Shown here piece after piece: positions 28,583 through 37,510 of a DNA stretch of 64,000 nt (the first letter of the stretch is position 1; the number at the start of each line of letters is the position of its first letter). The DNA comes from Sandaracinus amylolyticus. Its GTDB lineage: Bacteria; Myxococcota_A; Polyangia; Polyangiales; Sandaracinaceae. The translations under genes were made by a program, and so were the position numbers. Under the pieces are notes generated by a model, which was not told the DNA's origin, did not search any database, and was given only the letters and a program-made list of their open reading frames with translations. Where the stretch lies: contig NZ_CP070225.1 in NCBI RefSeq assembly GCF_021631985.1, positions 2,232,001 through 2,296,000 of the forward strand, in the 5' to 3' direction.

Positions 28583-31500
28583 TCAGAACGCCTCGCCGAT
28601 CGTGAGGTGGATCGCGCCCGGGAAGCTCACGTCGAAGATGTCGATGTCGGGGATCGGCGTGCAGCCGTCGTTCTGATCGTCGCTCTGACAGAAGCGGCGC
28701 GGGTCGGTGCCGCCGACGTACTGCAGCGCGTCGGGACGGAACGCGATGTCGAACCGGATCGGGCCGACGATGGTGCGGTATCGGAGCCCGAGCCCGAAGG
28801 CGAGGTTCAGCGCCTGGAAGTCGAACGCGTCGCGCGAGACGTTGCCGACGTCGCTGAAGAGCACGAGACCGATCTCGGTGGTCAGCGGGAAGCGCAGCTC
28901 GAGCGAGCCCTCCCAGCGGTACGTGCCGCCCGAGATGATGATCGGACGATCCTGGGGCCCGCCCGGGACGTACACGCCGCGCACCTTGATCTCGCGACGC
29001 CGCACGTCGCCGAGGAGACCCGGCGGGAAGCCGCGGTTCGAGATCGAGCCGCCGCCCTGGAGCTGCTGCGAGAGCGGGCCGAGCTCGTCGAGGTCGTAGA
29101 TCGTGTCGACGTCGCCGAAGCCGTAGGTGTCCCCGATGAACATCGCGCCGACCGCGAAGCGCGCGGCGAGCACGATGCCGAGACCGAGCGGGACGTAGCC
29201 GCGGCCCTCCGCGGTGATTCGCAGGTAGTCCCACGACGAGACGCCGGCGACGCCCGCCTCCTGGAAGCCGACGGAGAAGAACGCGCCGAGCGTCGGATTG
29301 CGCGGGTCGTCGCGCAGATCGAGGGTCGCGATCTGTTCGAGGAAGAGCACGCGCGTGGTCTCGCGTTGCGACGCCTCCTGCAGATTCTGACCTTCGTCGG
29401 GCACGAAGAGATTCCCGCGGATCGCGCTCGAGACGTAGAGGCGCCCGTCGAAGAACGTGCGCTCGAGGCCGATGCGCCCGTCGAGCTCGTGTCGGAAGAA
29501 GCCCCACAGCGGGATCGGGCCGTAGTCGTGGGTGAGGCCCGCGAAGAGCGAGGTGCGCGCCTCGATGAACGCGGGCCAGCGCACGGTGACGCCGATGCGA
29601 TTGCCGAGCGTGGGCCCTTCGCCGGCGTCGCTGGTGAAGCCCGGGAACTGCGCGGGGAAGATGAGCCGCGGTCGCTCCTCGAGGCGCACCCGCAGCATGT
29701 TGCCCAGCAGGTTGCGCCACTCCGCGACGAGCAGGAGATGGATGTCCCACTGCTGCAGCGCGATCTGGTTGACGGTGGTGACGCCGCCCTGGGTCTGGGT
29801 CCCGAAGCTGAGCGTGTCGCCGGCCTGGATGCCCACGCCGAGACCGAAGCGCTCGAGGCGACCGGCGGAGACGCGGATCTCGAGATCGACCGCGCGCGCA
29901 CCCTCGGGCACCGAGGTCGGCGCGTCGGTGCAGTAAGGCGTCGAGGGCGGCGACACCGGCGTGTCGGGCGACGCGTTGAGCCCGGTGTCGGTGTCCTCGA
30001 CGGCCGAGGTGATCACGTCGGCCTCGGCCTCGGTCTCCGTCTCGGCCTGGGTCTGGGCCTCGGCGGCGGTCTCGGGCGCGGTCTCGGTCTCGGGCGCGGT
30101 CTCGGTCTCGGGCTGGGGCTCGATCTCGGGCGCAGCCTCGGGCTCGGGCGCGGGCTCGGCCTCGGGGGCCGGCGTCGCTTCGCTCGGTTGATCGTCGCGC
30201 GGCCTCGCTTCTTCCTCGGCGGCGCGCTCGGCCTCCTCGCGCTCCTCCTCCATCGCCTCGAGCGTCGTGTGGCGGATCTCGACCGAGCCCATCGTGCCGA
30301 GCGCGAAGATCGCGCGCTGCGCTTCCTCGATCTCGCTCAGTCGGAACTCGTCTCCCGGCGAGAGATACGTCGCCGCGAGGATCGGCCCGGGCGGCAGCTC
30401 GCCGTAGCCGGTCACGCAGATGCGCCCGAGCACGCCGCGCGGTCCGGTCTCGATGCGGAAGAGCAGGTACGCCTCGTGGCGCGTCGCGTTGAGCTTCACC
30501 TCGCCCTCGACGCGCGCGTCGGGGTATCCGCTGTCCGCGAGCACGCGCACCATCGCGCGCTTCGTGCGCTCGTAGAGCGCCTCGTCGAAGGGCATGTCGC
30601 GGCGCAGCTCGAGGGCCGCGCGAAGACGCAGGCGCAGCGACTCCTCGATCTCGCGCTCGCCGCGCAGCGTCACGCGCGCGACGCGGACCGGCTCGCCCTC
30701 GTCGACGGTGAACGAGACGCGCACCTCGCAGCCCCGCGTCTCGTCGGCGACGCACGACGAGGGCTCGCGTCCCGCGATCGCGCCGCCCTCGCCGAGCGCC
30801 TCGACCGGCTCGACGCGGCTCGCGACGACCCGGCCCTCGTAGTAGCCGCGCGCGCGGAGCCAGCGCTGCACGCGGAGCATGTCGCGCTCGAACACGCTGG
30901 CGTCGAAGAGCGGCCAGTCGGTCCACGGCCACGAGAAGAGCTCGATGCGGAGGCGCGATCCGTCGAAGGGCGGCTCGCCGCACTGCAGCGACGTCGAGGC
31001 GCCGAGATCGAACGCGAACGTGCCGCGCTCGCGCGTCCCGAGGCACGCGCGGAGCGCGGCTTCGTCGAGATCCTCGAGCCCCTCGACGTGCACGTCGGAG
31101 ACGCCGTAGCGACCGTTGGGGATCACGCCGACCGTCACCTCGAACGAGAGCGACACGCCGAGCGTGAGGATCAGATCGACGTCGGACTGCGCGCCTTCGC
31201 CGAAGAGCCCGAGGACGGCGCGCGCGTAGAGACCCGCGGAGACGGGCCGCATCAGCGAGAGCTCGTAGCCGAGCGCGAGATCGATCGCGAGCTCGGGCCC
31301 GTGCCACGCCATCGCGCCGACGTGCGCCGAGATCCACAGGCTGCCCGCGGCGCTGCCACCCGGTTGATCGAGATAGCCGCTCCGGTCGTCGAGCAGGCGC
31401 AGGCGCCCGCCGAGCCCACCGTGCACGAACGTCGCGCTGGGGATGTCCTGCGTGGTGCCGTCGGCGAGCATGCGGGGCGGTCCGAGCGACCACATGTGCC

Positions 31501-31741
31501 CGGCGCCGATGATCAGCTCGAGCGCGAACGGCGCCGCGAGCTGCCAGTCGACGCCGCCCCACACGAAGAGACCGGCGCCGCGCAGGCCGGCGTCGTCGGG
31601 CGCGAGCAAGCCGACTGCGGGTGTCGCGAACGCGGGATCGAGGTGGAGGTTCCACTCCGACGAGTCGGCGCGCGCGTCTGGCACCGCGATGAAGAGCGTC
31701 AGCACGAAGCCGAGCGCGAGTCGCTGCAGGGCGGCGCGCAT
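28583..31741 (-). CDS. BamA/TamA-type outer-membrane assembly protein with extra domains
   Basis: The 1052-residue product has a signal peptide (residues 1-25) and an unrecognised beta-rich segment (26-205). POTRA-like repeats follow (about 210-490). A roughly 115-residue Glu/Pro/Thr-rich low-complexity insert (about 495-610) lies inside the last POTRA domain. A 16-strand Omp85 barrel (about 630-1052) has HELDGRIGLERTFFDGRLY, QQLQGGGSISNRGFPPGLLG and PIRFDIAFRPDAL. The start is the ATG at 31741. It follows the HEAT-protein stop by 2 bases and precedes tamB by 1 base. The insert is encoded by hexamer-like DNA at 30017-30170. Confidence 0.9.
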   Translation of the reverse strand: MRAALQRLALGFVLTLFIAVPDARADSSEWNLHLDPAFATPAVGLLAPDDAGLRGAGLFVWGGVDWQLAAPFALELIIGAGHMWSLGPPRMLADGTTQDIPSATFVHGGLGGRLRLLDDRSGYLDQPGGSAAGSLWISAHVGAMAWHGPELAIDLALGYELSLMRPVSAGLYARAVLGLFGEGAQSDVDLILTLGVSLSFEVTVGVIPNGRYGVSDVHVEGLEDLDEAALRACLGTRERGTFAFDLGASTSLQCGEPPFDGSRLRIELFSWPWTDWPLFDASVFERDMLRVQRWLRARGYYEGRVVASRVEPVEALGEGGAIAGREPSSCVADETRGCEVRVSFTVDEGEPVRVARVTLRGEREIEESLRLRLRAALELRRDMPFDEALYERTKRAMVRVLADSGYPDARVEGEVKLNATRHEAYLLFRIETGPRGVLGRICVTGYGELPPGPILAATYLSPGDEFRLSEIEEAQRAIFALGTMGSVEIRHTTLEAMEEEREEAERAAEEEARPRDDQPSEATPAPEAEPAPEPEAAPEIEPQPETETAPETETAPETAAEAQTQAETETEAEADVITSAVEDTDTGLNASPDTPVSPPSTPYCTDAPTSVPEGARAVDLEIRVSAGRLERFGLGVGIQAGDTLSFGTQTQGGVTTVNQIALQQWDIHLLLVAEWRNLLGNMLRVRLEERPRLIFPAQFPGFTSDAGEGPTLGNRIGVTVRWPAFIEARTSLFAGLTHDYGPIPLWGFFRHELDGRIGLERTFFDGRLYVSSAIRGNLFVPDEGQNLQEASQRETTRVLFLEQIATLDLRDDPRNPTLGAFFSVGFQEAGVAGVSSWDYLRITAEGRGYVPLGLGIVLAARFAVGAMFIGDTYGFGDVDTIYDLDELGPLSQQLQGGGSISNRGFPPGLLGDVRRREIKVRGVYVPGGPQDRPIIISGGTYRWEGSLELRFPLTTEIGLVLFSDVGNVSRDAFDFQALNLAFGLGLRYRTIVGPIRFDIAFRPDALQYVGGTDPRRFCQSDDQNDGCTPIPDIDIFDVSFPGAIHLTIGEAF

Positions 31742-31743
31742 CG

Positions 31744-34338
31744 TCAGGGCTCGAGCGGCAGGCTGGCGGGCCGGTCGAGGGCGAGCGCGCCGCGCGGCAC
31801 GCCGTCGAGCTGGATGCGCCCGAGGTCGTCGGTGCGCGTGACCATCACGCTGCCGTCGGGGAGACGCAGCGCGAGCGTCGCGCGGCGCAGCACGTCGCGA
31901 CCGTCGGCGCTCCACGCGATCACGTCCGCGCGATCGACGGGCGCGGGCAGCGAGGGCGCGCGGCAGGCGTCGCGCGCGGCGCTCGGGATCGGATCGCGCG
32001 CACATCGAGCGAGCGCATCGCGTGCCCGAGCTGCGTCGATGGAGCCGTGCTCCGCCGCGGCGTGGGCCCAGCGCGCCGCCGCTGCGCGCACCACCGCGGC
32101 GTGGCCGGGCGCGAGCCACGCGAGCGGATCGGCGCCGTCCGGGCACGCGCCGGCGCCCAGCGCGGCGCGCGCGATCGCGGCGTTCGCGCGGATCCAGGGG
32201 TCGCGCGAGCGCGCGAGCGAGCACGGCAGCTCCGCGTGCTCGGCGGTGAGCAGACCCCGGCGTGCGAAGCGCGCGAGCGCGAACGACGCCGCCGCCGAGC
32301 GCGGCCACGGCATCGAGGACGCCTCGCCGGCGAGCCACGCGAGGCTCGCGGCATCGCCGTGCTCGCCGAGGCGCGAGAGGGCGACCAGGCCCGCCGCGTC
32401 GTCGCGACGCGCGGCCTCGATCACGGCGCGCCGTGCATCGGGCGCGTCGATCGACGCGAGCGCCGCGACGATCGGCGCGCGCCGGCCCGGCGCCGCGGTC
32501 TCGAGGATCGCGACGAGCGCGGGCTCGAGCGCGACGTCGGGCGGCATCGCGGCGAGGGCCGCCGACGCGAGCTCGGGATCGGGCGATCGCGCGAGCTCGA
32601 GGAGCGACGCGCGCACGTGCTCCGACGATGCCTCGCCGAGCGCGCCGTTCGCGCGCAGCCTTCGCGCGCCGGCGCCCACCGCGACCAAGAGCGCCTGGCG
32701 ATCGACCGGCGTCGCCTCGGCCGCGCGCGTCGCGAGCGTGCCGATCACGTCGTCGTTCGCCGACGCGCCGATCGCCCGCGCCGCGGCGTGGCGCACGCGC
32801 GCGTCCGGCGCATCGAGGAGCGGGATCAACGACGACGCGCCCTCGGGCGCGCCGACCTCTCCGATCGCCTCGACCGCGGCGAGACGCACCGCGTCGTCGT
32901 CCTCGAGCGCGCGGTGGAGCGCTGGCAGCGCGCGCGGTGCGCCGATCGCGCCGAGCAGACGCGCGATCGACGCGCGCTCGGCCGCGGGGGCGGGACGCTC
33001 GAACGCCTCGAGCAGCGGATCCGCGGCGCGCCCGTCGGGCCCGCGCAGCGCGGTCCATCGCGCGAGCGCGTCGATCGCGGCGCTGCGCAGCTCGGCCGCA
33101 GGGGCGCGCAGGCGCTCGAGGATCGGCAGCAGCGCGTCGTCGCTGCCGGTCGCGCCGAGCGCTGCGAGCACCCGCGCGGCGTCGCCGCGACCGTCCTCCA
33201 GCGCGCGCACCAGGGCCGGCGCAGCGGGCGCGAGCGACACGTCGGGCGCGAGCTCGATCATCGTGCGCGCGAGCGCGTCGACGCTCGATCGTGCCTCGGC
33301 CGCGTCGAGCGCGTCGGCGAGCGCGGGCACCACCAGCTCGTCGCCGCGCGCCGCGCGCTGGCGCAGCGCCTCCGCGGCGATCGGTGCGAGGGCAGGGCGC
33401 GCCAGCGCTTCGATCAGCGTCGCCCGTGCGCGCTCGCTCGGGAGCCGACCGAGCGCCGCGGTCGAGGCCCGCGCGATGCGCTCCTCGGGCGCGCTCACCC
33501 TCAGCGCGAGCGCGTGCGCCGCGTCCTCGTCGCCGATGCGCGCGAGCGCGGCGATCGCCGCGAGCTGCACGTCGGCGCTGGTGTCGTCGAGCGCTTGCAC
33601 CAGCGGCGCGATGCCGCGGGGATCGCCGAGATCGCCGAGCGCTGCGGCCACGGCGGCGCGCACCTCGGGCGCGTCGTCGCGGGCGCGCGCGACCAGCGGG
33701 ACGATCGCGCGACCATCGCGCAGCGCGACGAGCGCTCGGACCGCGGCGATGCGCACGTCGGGATCGCCATCGTCGAGGCGCGCGACCAGCGGGACGATCG
33801 CTTCGTCTCCGCCGATCGCCGCGAGCGCGTCGACCGCGGCGCGACGCACGTCGGCGCGCGCATCGCCGAGCGCGCGCACCAGCGCGGGCAGGGCGCTCGG
33901 ATCGCCGATCGCGCCGAGCGCCTCGGCCGACGCCGCGCGCAGATCGGCGTCGGGATCGGCGAGCCACTCGGTCAGCCGCGGCACCGCCGCGAGGACGCGC
34001 GCCTCGCCGACCGCGTGCACCGTCTCGATGCGCACCTCGCGCTCGGGAGCGTCGAGCGTGGCGAGCAGCGCGTCGTGCGCCTCGTCGCCGGGGAGCCGCG
34101 CCAGCGCGCGCACCGCTTCGATGCGCTCGGCCGGCTCGGCCGACGTGAGCGCACGCCGCAGCCGAGCAGCGCGCCCCTCCCACTCGAAGCCGAGGTGGAG
34201 CAGCGCCGCGAGCGCGAGCAAGAGAGCGAAGCGGCGGCGTCCGAGCACCGTGCGACGGTTGTAGCGCGCGAGCCGCCTCGCGCGCGAGGGAGCCCGCACG
34301 CGCGCGCCTCTCGCCCGTCCGAACGCCGCCCGCGACAC
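31744..34338 (-). CDS. HEAT-repeat protein with N-terminal membrane anchor
   Basis: The product is up to 864 residues from a GTG at 34338; a start nearer the membrane helix is possible. A basic N terminus is followed by a hydrophobic segment (FALLLALAALLHLGF, near residue 37) and roughly 20 HEAT/PBS-lyase-type repeats of about 31 residues, with units such as DADLRAASAEALGAIGDPSA and DADVRRAAVDALAAIGGDEA-like variants. It ends in a small beta domain with a TDDLGRIQLDGVP motif. HEAT arrays are protein-binding scaffolds. It is first in the operon with the Omp85 and TamB genes, so a role in that transport path is inferred. Confidence 0.85.
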   Translation of the reverse strand: MSRAAFGRARGARVRAPSRARRLARYNRRTVLGRRRFALLLALAALLHLGFEWEGRAARLRRALTSAEPAERIEAVRALARLPGDEAHDALLATLDAPEREVRIETVHAVGEARVLAAVPRLTEWLADPDADLRAASAEALGAIGDPSALPALVRALGDARADVRRAAVDALAAIGGDEAIVPLVARLDDGDPDVRIAAVRALVALRDGRAIVPLVARARDDAPEVRAAVAAALGDLGDPRGIAPLVQALDDTSADVQLAAIAALARIGDEDAAHALALRVSAPEERIARASTAALGRLPSERARATLIEALARPALAPIAAEALRQRAARGDELVVPALADALDAAEARSSVDALARTMIELAPDVSLAPAAPALVRALEDGRGDAARVLAALGATGSDDALLPILERLRAPAAELRSAAIDALARWTALRGPDGRAADPLLEAFERPAPAAERASIARLLGAIGAPRALPALHRALEDDDAVRLAAVEAIGEVGAPEGASSLIPLLDAPDARVRHAAARAIGASANDDVIGTLATRAAEATPVDRQALLVAVGAGARRLRANGALGEASSEHVRASLLELARSPDPELASAALAAMPPDVALEPALVAILETAAPGRRAPIVAALASIDAPDARRAVIEAARRDDAAGLVALSRLGEHGDAASLAWLAGEASSMPWPRSAAASFALARFARRGLLTAEHAELPCSLARSRDPWIRANAAIARAALGAGACPDGADPLAWLAPGHAAVVRAAAARWAHAAAEHGSIDAARARDALARCARDPIPSAARDACRAPSLPAPVDRADVIAWSADGRDVLRRATLALRLPDGSVMVTRTDDLGRIQLDGVPRGALALDRPASLPLEP

Positions 34339-34397
34339 CCGCCCTCACATGGGCACGCGGTCGTGGGTGGCGAGGGCGACTGCTAGGCTCGCGGGCC

Positions 34398-35342
34398 ATG
34401 CACCCCGCGTTCACTCGCTTCCCCGCGATCGACGTCCCCTCGAACGGCCTCCGCTTCCGCGTGCACACCGCGGGCGAAGGCGATCGCGTCGCGCTGCTGC
34501 TCCACGGCTTCCCGGAGAGCTGGTTCTCGTGGCGCGATCAGATCCCGCACCTCGCGCGGCTCGGGTATCGCGTGTGGGCGCCGGATCTGCGCGGCTACGG
34601 CGGCACCGACAAGCCGCAGGACGTCGCCGCGTATCGCATGGAGGCGCTGCTCGACGACGTGGCGGGCCTGGTCGACGCGGCGAAGCCGCGCGAGCTGCTC
34701 CTCGTCGCGCACGACTGGGGCGGCATGGTCGCGTGGGAGTTCGTGCGCCGCCGCGTGCGCCCGGTGGATCGCTTCGTCGCGATGAACATCCCGCACCCCG
34801 TGCTCATGCGCCGGGCGCTGCGCAACAACCCGCGCCAGCTCGCGCGCAGCTGGTACATGTTCCTGTTCCAGCTGCCCTACGTGGCCGAGTGGTACCTCGC
34901 GCGCAGCGACTACCGCGCGATCAAGGGCGCGTTCGTCTCGATGGCGATCGATCGCAAGCGCTTCCCCGAGGAGGTGCTCGACGTCTATCGCGACAGCGCC
35001 GCGCAGCCGGGCGCGCTGCGCGCGATGCTCAACTGGTACCGCGCCGCGCTCCGTCATCCTTCGCCGGCGAAGGGCGCGCAGCGGGTGATCGACACCCCGA
35101 CGCTGCTCCTCTGGGGCGAGGAGGACGCCGCGCTCGGCAAGGAGCTCACGTTCGGCACGGAGGATCTCGTGTCGGATCTGACGGTCCGCTACATCCACGA
35201 GGTCTCGCACTGGGTGCAGCAGGAAGCGCCGGAGACGGTGAACGCGATGCTCGAGGCGTGGCTCACGGGACGGGTGGTGCCGCAGGCTTGGGAGATCGGC
35301 GGGCAGGGCACGTCGCGGGTCGAGGCGGTCGCGGAGGAGTGA
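34398..35342 (+). CDS. Alpha/beta hydrolase, epoxide hydrolase-like
   Basis: The 314-residue product carries HGFPESWFSWRDQ (oxyanion motif HGxP), the nucleophile elbow VAHDWGGM with Asp (the epoxide hydrolase or dehalogenase choice), an acid near WGEEDAAL and the catalytic His in SHWVQQEAPETVN. A cap domain covers about residues 130-230. Asp nucleophile and HGFPESW together favour epoxide hydrolase over esterase. No signal peptide is visible. It is divergent from the HEAT gene and convergent with the S9 peptidase gene. Confidence 0.88.
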   Translation: MHPAFTRFPAIDVPSNGLRFRVHTAGEGDRVALLLHGFPESWFSWRDQIPHLARLGYRVWAPDLRGYGGTDKPQDVAAYRMEALLDDVAGLVDAAKPRELLLVAHDWGGMVAWEFVRRRVRPVDRFVAMNIPHPVLMRRALRNNPRQLARSWYMFLFQLPYVAEWYLARSDYRAIKGAFVSMAIDRKRFPEEVLDVYRDSAAQPGALRAMLNWYRAALRHPSPAKGAQRVIDTPTLLLWGEEDAALGKELTFGTEDLVSDLTVRYIHEVSHWVQQEAPETVNAMLEAWLTGRVVPQAWEIGGQGTSRVEAVAEE

Positions 35343-35344
35343 GC

Positions 35345-35378
35345 GAACGACCGAGCACGTGCGCGTGCTCGGCCGTTC
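35345..35378 (+). terminator. Bidirectional hairpin between hydrolase and peptidase genes
   Basis: A 15-bp imperfect stem pairs GAACGACCGAGCACG with CGTGCTCGGCCGTTC around a 4-base loop (TGCG). It begins 3 bases after the hydrolase stop and ends 9 bases before the opposing stop. Its core resembles the outer tips of the inverted repeats at 57760 and 58292. There is no long T-run. Confidence 0.65.
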
Positions 35379-35387
35379 CACCGCTGC

Positions 35388-37415
35388 TCAGTGCGCTGCG
35401 AGATGCTGCTCGAGGAACATCACCGCGAGCTCCGTGAACACGTCGCGGTTCTCCTTCCTCAAGAACCCGTGCCCCTCGTTGCGCGCGAGCATGTACCAGA
35501 CGTCGTGCCCGCTCGCGCGCACCGCGCGCACGATCTGCTCGGCCTCGCTCGCCGGCACCCGCGGATCGTTCGCGCCGTGCGCGACGAAGAGCGCGCTCTG
35601 GATGCGCTCGACCCGCGAGATCGGCGAGATCTGCGCGAGGAACGTGCGCATCTCCGCGTTCGACTCGTCGCCGTACTCCACGCGGCGCAGATCGCGCCGG
35701 TAGGCCGCGGTGTTCTCGAGGAACGTGACGAAGTTCGCGATGCCGACGATGTCCACGCCCGCGCGCAGTCGATCGCCGAAGTGCACCAGCGACGCGAGCA
35801 CCATGTACCCGCCGTAGCTTCCGCCGTAGACCGCGGCGCGCGACGCGTCGAGCTCCGGCTGCTGCGCGATCCAGTCGAGCAGCGAGCCGATGTCGCGCAC
35901 CGAGTCCTCGCGGTGGAGGCCGTCGTCGAGCGCGAGGTAGCCCTTGCCGTAGCCGTCGCTCCCACGGACGTTCGGCACCAGCACCGCGATGCCCGCCTCG
36001 CTCGCGAGGAACTGCACGATCGGGATGAACCACGGGCGCGACTGCGCCTCGGGCCCGCCGTGGATGTAGACGACGACCGGGGCGCGCGTGCCCTCGGCCA
36101 CGCCGCGCGCGCGGTAGTAGAACGCGGGGATCTCGCGGCCGTCGAAGCTCGTGTAGTGGATCAGCGAGGGCTCGACGAACGCGCTCGCGTCGAGCCCGCC
36201 GATCTCGCTCTCGGTCCAGCGCTCGAGGCGACGGCGCCGAAGATCGAGCACGTACGCGTCGACCGGCGTGGTCGCGGTGCCCATCGACACCGCGACCATC
36301 GGGGCGTTGCGGGCGGCGACCAGCGACGCGACGACGCCGCGCGGCGTGCCCTCGATCGCCGTGATGCGGCGCGTGCGGGCGTCCATCGTGCGCAGCACCG
36401 AGATGCCGTCCTCGTTCGTCGAGAACACGAGCGTGCGCCCGTCCGCCGAGAGCACGACGTCCTCGACGTTCCACGGGATCGCGCGCGACAGCGGGCGCCA
36501 CTCGCTCGCCGGGCTCGCGAGGTCCACCTCGTAGAGCTCGACGAACTCGCTGCCGCGATCGGACGCGATGTACGCGCGCTGACCGCTCGCATCGAACACC
36601 GCGGCGCGATCGGCCGCGGTCACGCCCTCGGGCGAGATGCGCCGCACCTCGCGCGTCGCCACGTCGAGCAGGTGGATGCGCGAGTCGGTGATCGACACGT
36701 ACTCGAGCAGCAGGATGCGCGCTCCGTCGCGCGACCAGTCGAGCAGGTGCCAGTCGCCGGTGCGCTCCACGAGGAGCTCACCCGGCGTCCGCCCGTCGCC
36801 GACCCACACGTCGATGTCGCGCTCGTTGCGCGCGTTGCTCGTGTACGCGAGGCGCGCGCCGTCGTGCGAGAAGAGGAACCCGGGGTGGCGGTGCGTCCCG
36901 TCGGTGAGCAGCGTCGAGCGCCCGGTGCGGCGATCGAGGCGATAGAGCTGGTAGTTCTCGGAGCCCCCGACGTCGGCCTGGTAGAGCACGGCGTTCTCGT
37001 CGTTCGGATAGAACGCCGCGGCGCGCACCGGCTCTTCGCCGAACGTGAGCTGGTGTCGATCGCCGAGCGGCGCGCGCACCTGGTGCACCTGCGCGGTGTC
37101 GGCGAAGCGCGTCGTGACCAGCAGCGACGAGCCGTCGGCGGCGATCGACTCGGCGGTCGCGGCGCGGGTCTCGAGGTACTGCTGCAGGCGCGCGTGCAGC
37201 GCGGGCGGGATCTCGGGCGTGCCGTCGAGCACGACCATCGCGCTCGTGTCGGCGCTCGGCGCGGGCTCGCCGCCGGCGGAGGGCTCGGCCTGGGGCGCAG
37301 GCTCTTCGGCGGCGGTCGTCGCGGTGGTGTGCGTCGAGGGTGGGCACGTCGCGCCGCATCCCGCGATCGTCGTCGCGAGGAGCAGCGCGGTGAGGCGGTG
37401 TCGTGTGCTCGTCAT
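35388..37415 (-). CDS. S9-family prolyl oligopeptidase lipoprotein
   Basis: The 675-residue product has a lipobox (TTIAGC), a Glu/Pro/Ala linker, a seven-bladed propeller-like N-terminal region (repeats with DLDWSRDGARILL-type and LYRLDRRTGRSTLL-type strands) and a C-terminal alpha/beta hydrolase domain. The Ser is in GGSYGGYMVLASL, the Asp in HGANDPRVPASE and the His in RNEGHGF. It should cleave short peptides outside the cytoplasmic membrane. The start is an ATG at 37415; an alternative is 37430. A 21-bp hairpin repeat array lies between this gene and the one upstream. Confidence 0.92.
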   Translation of the reverse strand: MTSTRHRLTALLLATTIAGCGATCPPSTHTTATTAAEEPAPQAEPSAGGEPAPSADTSAMVVLDGTPEIPPALHARLQQYLETRAATAESIAADGSSLLVTTRFADTAQVHQVRAPLGDRHQLTFGEEPVRAAAFYPNDENAVLYQADVGGSENYQLYRLDRRTGRSTLLTDGTHRHPGFLFSHDGARLAYTSNARNERDIDVWVGDGRTPGELLVERTGDWHLLDWSRDGARILLLEYVSITDSRIHLLDVATREVRRISPEGVTAADRAAVFDASGQRAYIASDRGSEFVELYEVDLASPASEWRPLSRAIPWNVEDVVLSADGRTLVFSTNEDGISVLRTMDARTRRITAIEGTPRGVVASLVAARNAPMVAVSMGTATTPVDAYVLDLRRRRLERWTESEIGGLDASAFVEPSLIHYTSFDGREIPAFYYRARGVAEGTRAPVVVYIHGGPEAQSRPWFIPIVQFLASEAGIAVLVPNVRGSDGYGKGYLALDDGLHREDSVRDIGSLLDWIAQQPELDASRAAVYGGSYGGYMVLASLVHFGDRLRAGVDIVGIANFVTFLENTAAYRRDLRRVEYGDESNAEMRTFLAQISPISRVERIQSALFVAHGANDPRVPASEAEQIVRAVRASGHDVWYMLARNEGHGFLRKENRDVFTELAVMFLEQHLAAH

Positions 37416-37452
37416 GTCGCGCGCGACCATAGCGCGCGCGTCACGAGTCCGG

Positions 37453-37507
37453 GGACCTGGACTCGGAAGTCCAGGACCTGGACTCGGAAGTCCAGGACCT
37501 GGACTCG
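37453..37507. repeat. 21-bp hairpin tandem repeat
   Basis: Two full copies and one partial copy of a 21-bp unit beginning GGACCTGGACTCGG lie in tandem. Each full unit contains the small inverted repeat TGGACT/AGTCCA. The array sits between the stop of the 37511 lipoprotein gene and the S9 peptidase start on the same strand, and could modulate read-through or RNA stability. Confidence 0.8.
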
Positions 37508-37510
37508 CGC

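Noticed and set aside
23299-28605. 1768-residue plus-strand ORF over tamB
   Set aside because: It is the complement of the tamB reading frame, His/Arg/Asp-rich with no domain, a common artefact in GC-rich genomes.
28322-34264. 1980-residue plus-strand ORF over the Omp85 and HEAT genes
   Set aside because: Antisense shadow; composition is Ala/Arg/Ser-rich with no signal or domain, and the minus strand has clear gene signals.
28583-34468. 1961-residue fusion of the HEAT-region and Omp85 proteins
   Set aside because: The front 900 codons are antisense-like, Arg-rich and in a different frame from the real HEAT protein. The signal peptide at 31741 marks the real start of the Omp85 protein.
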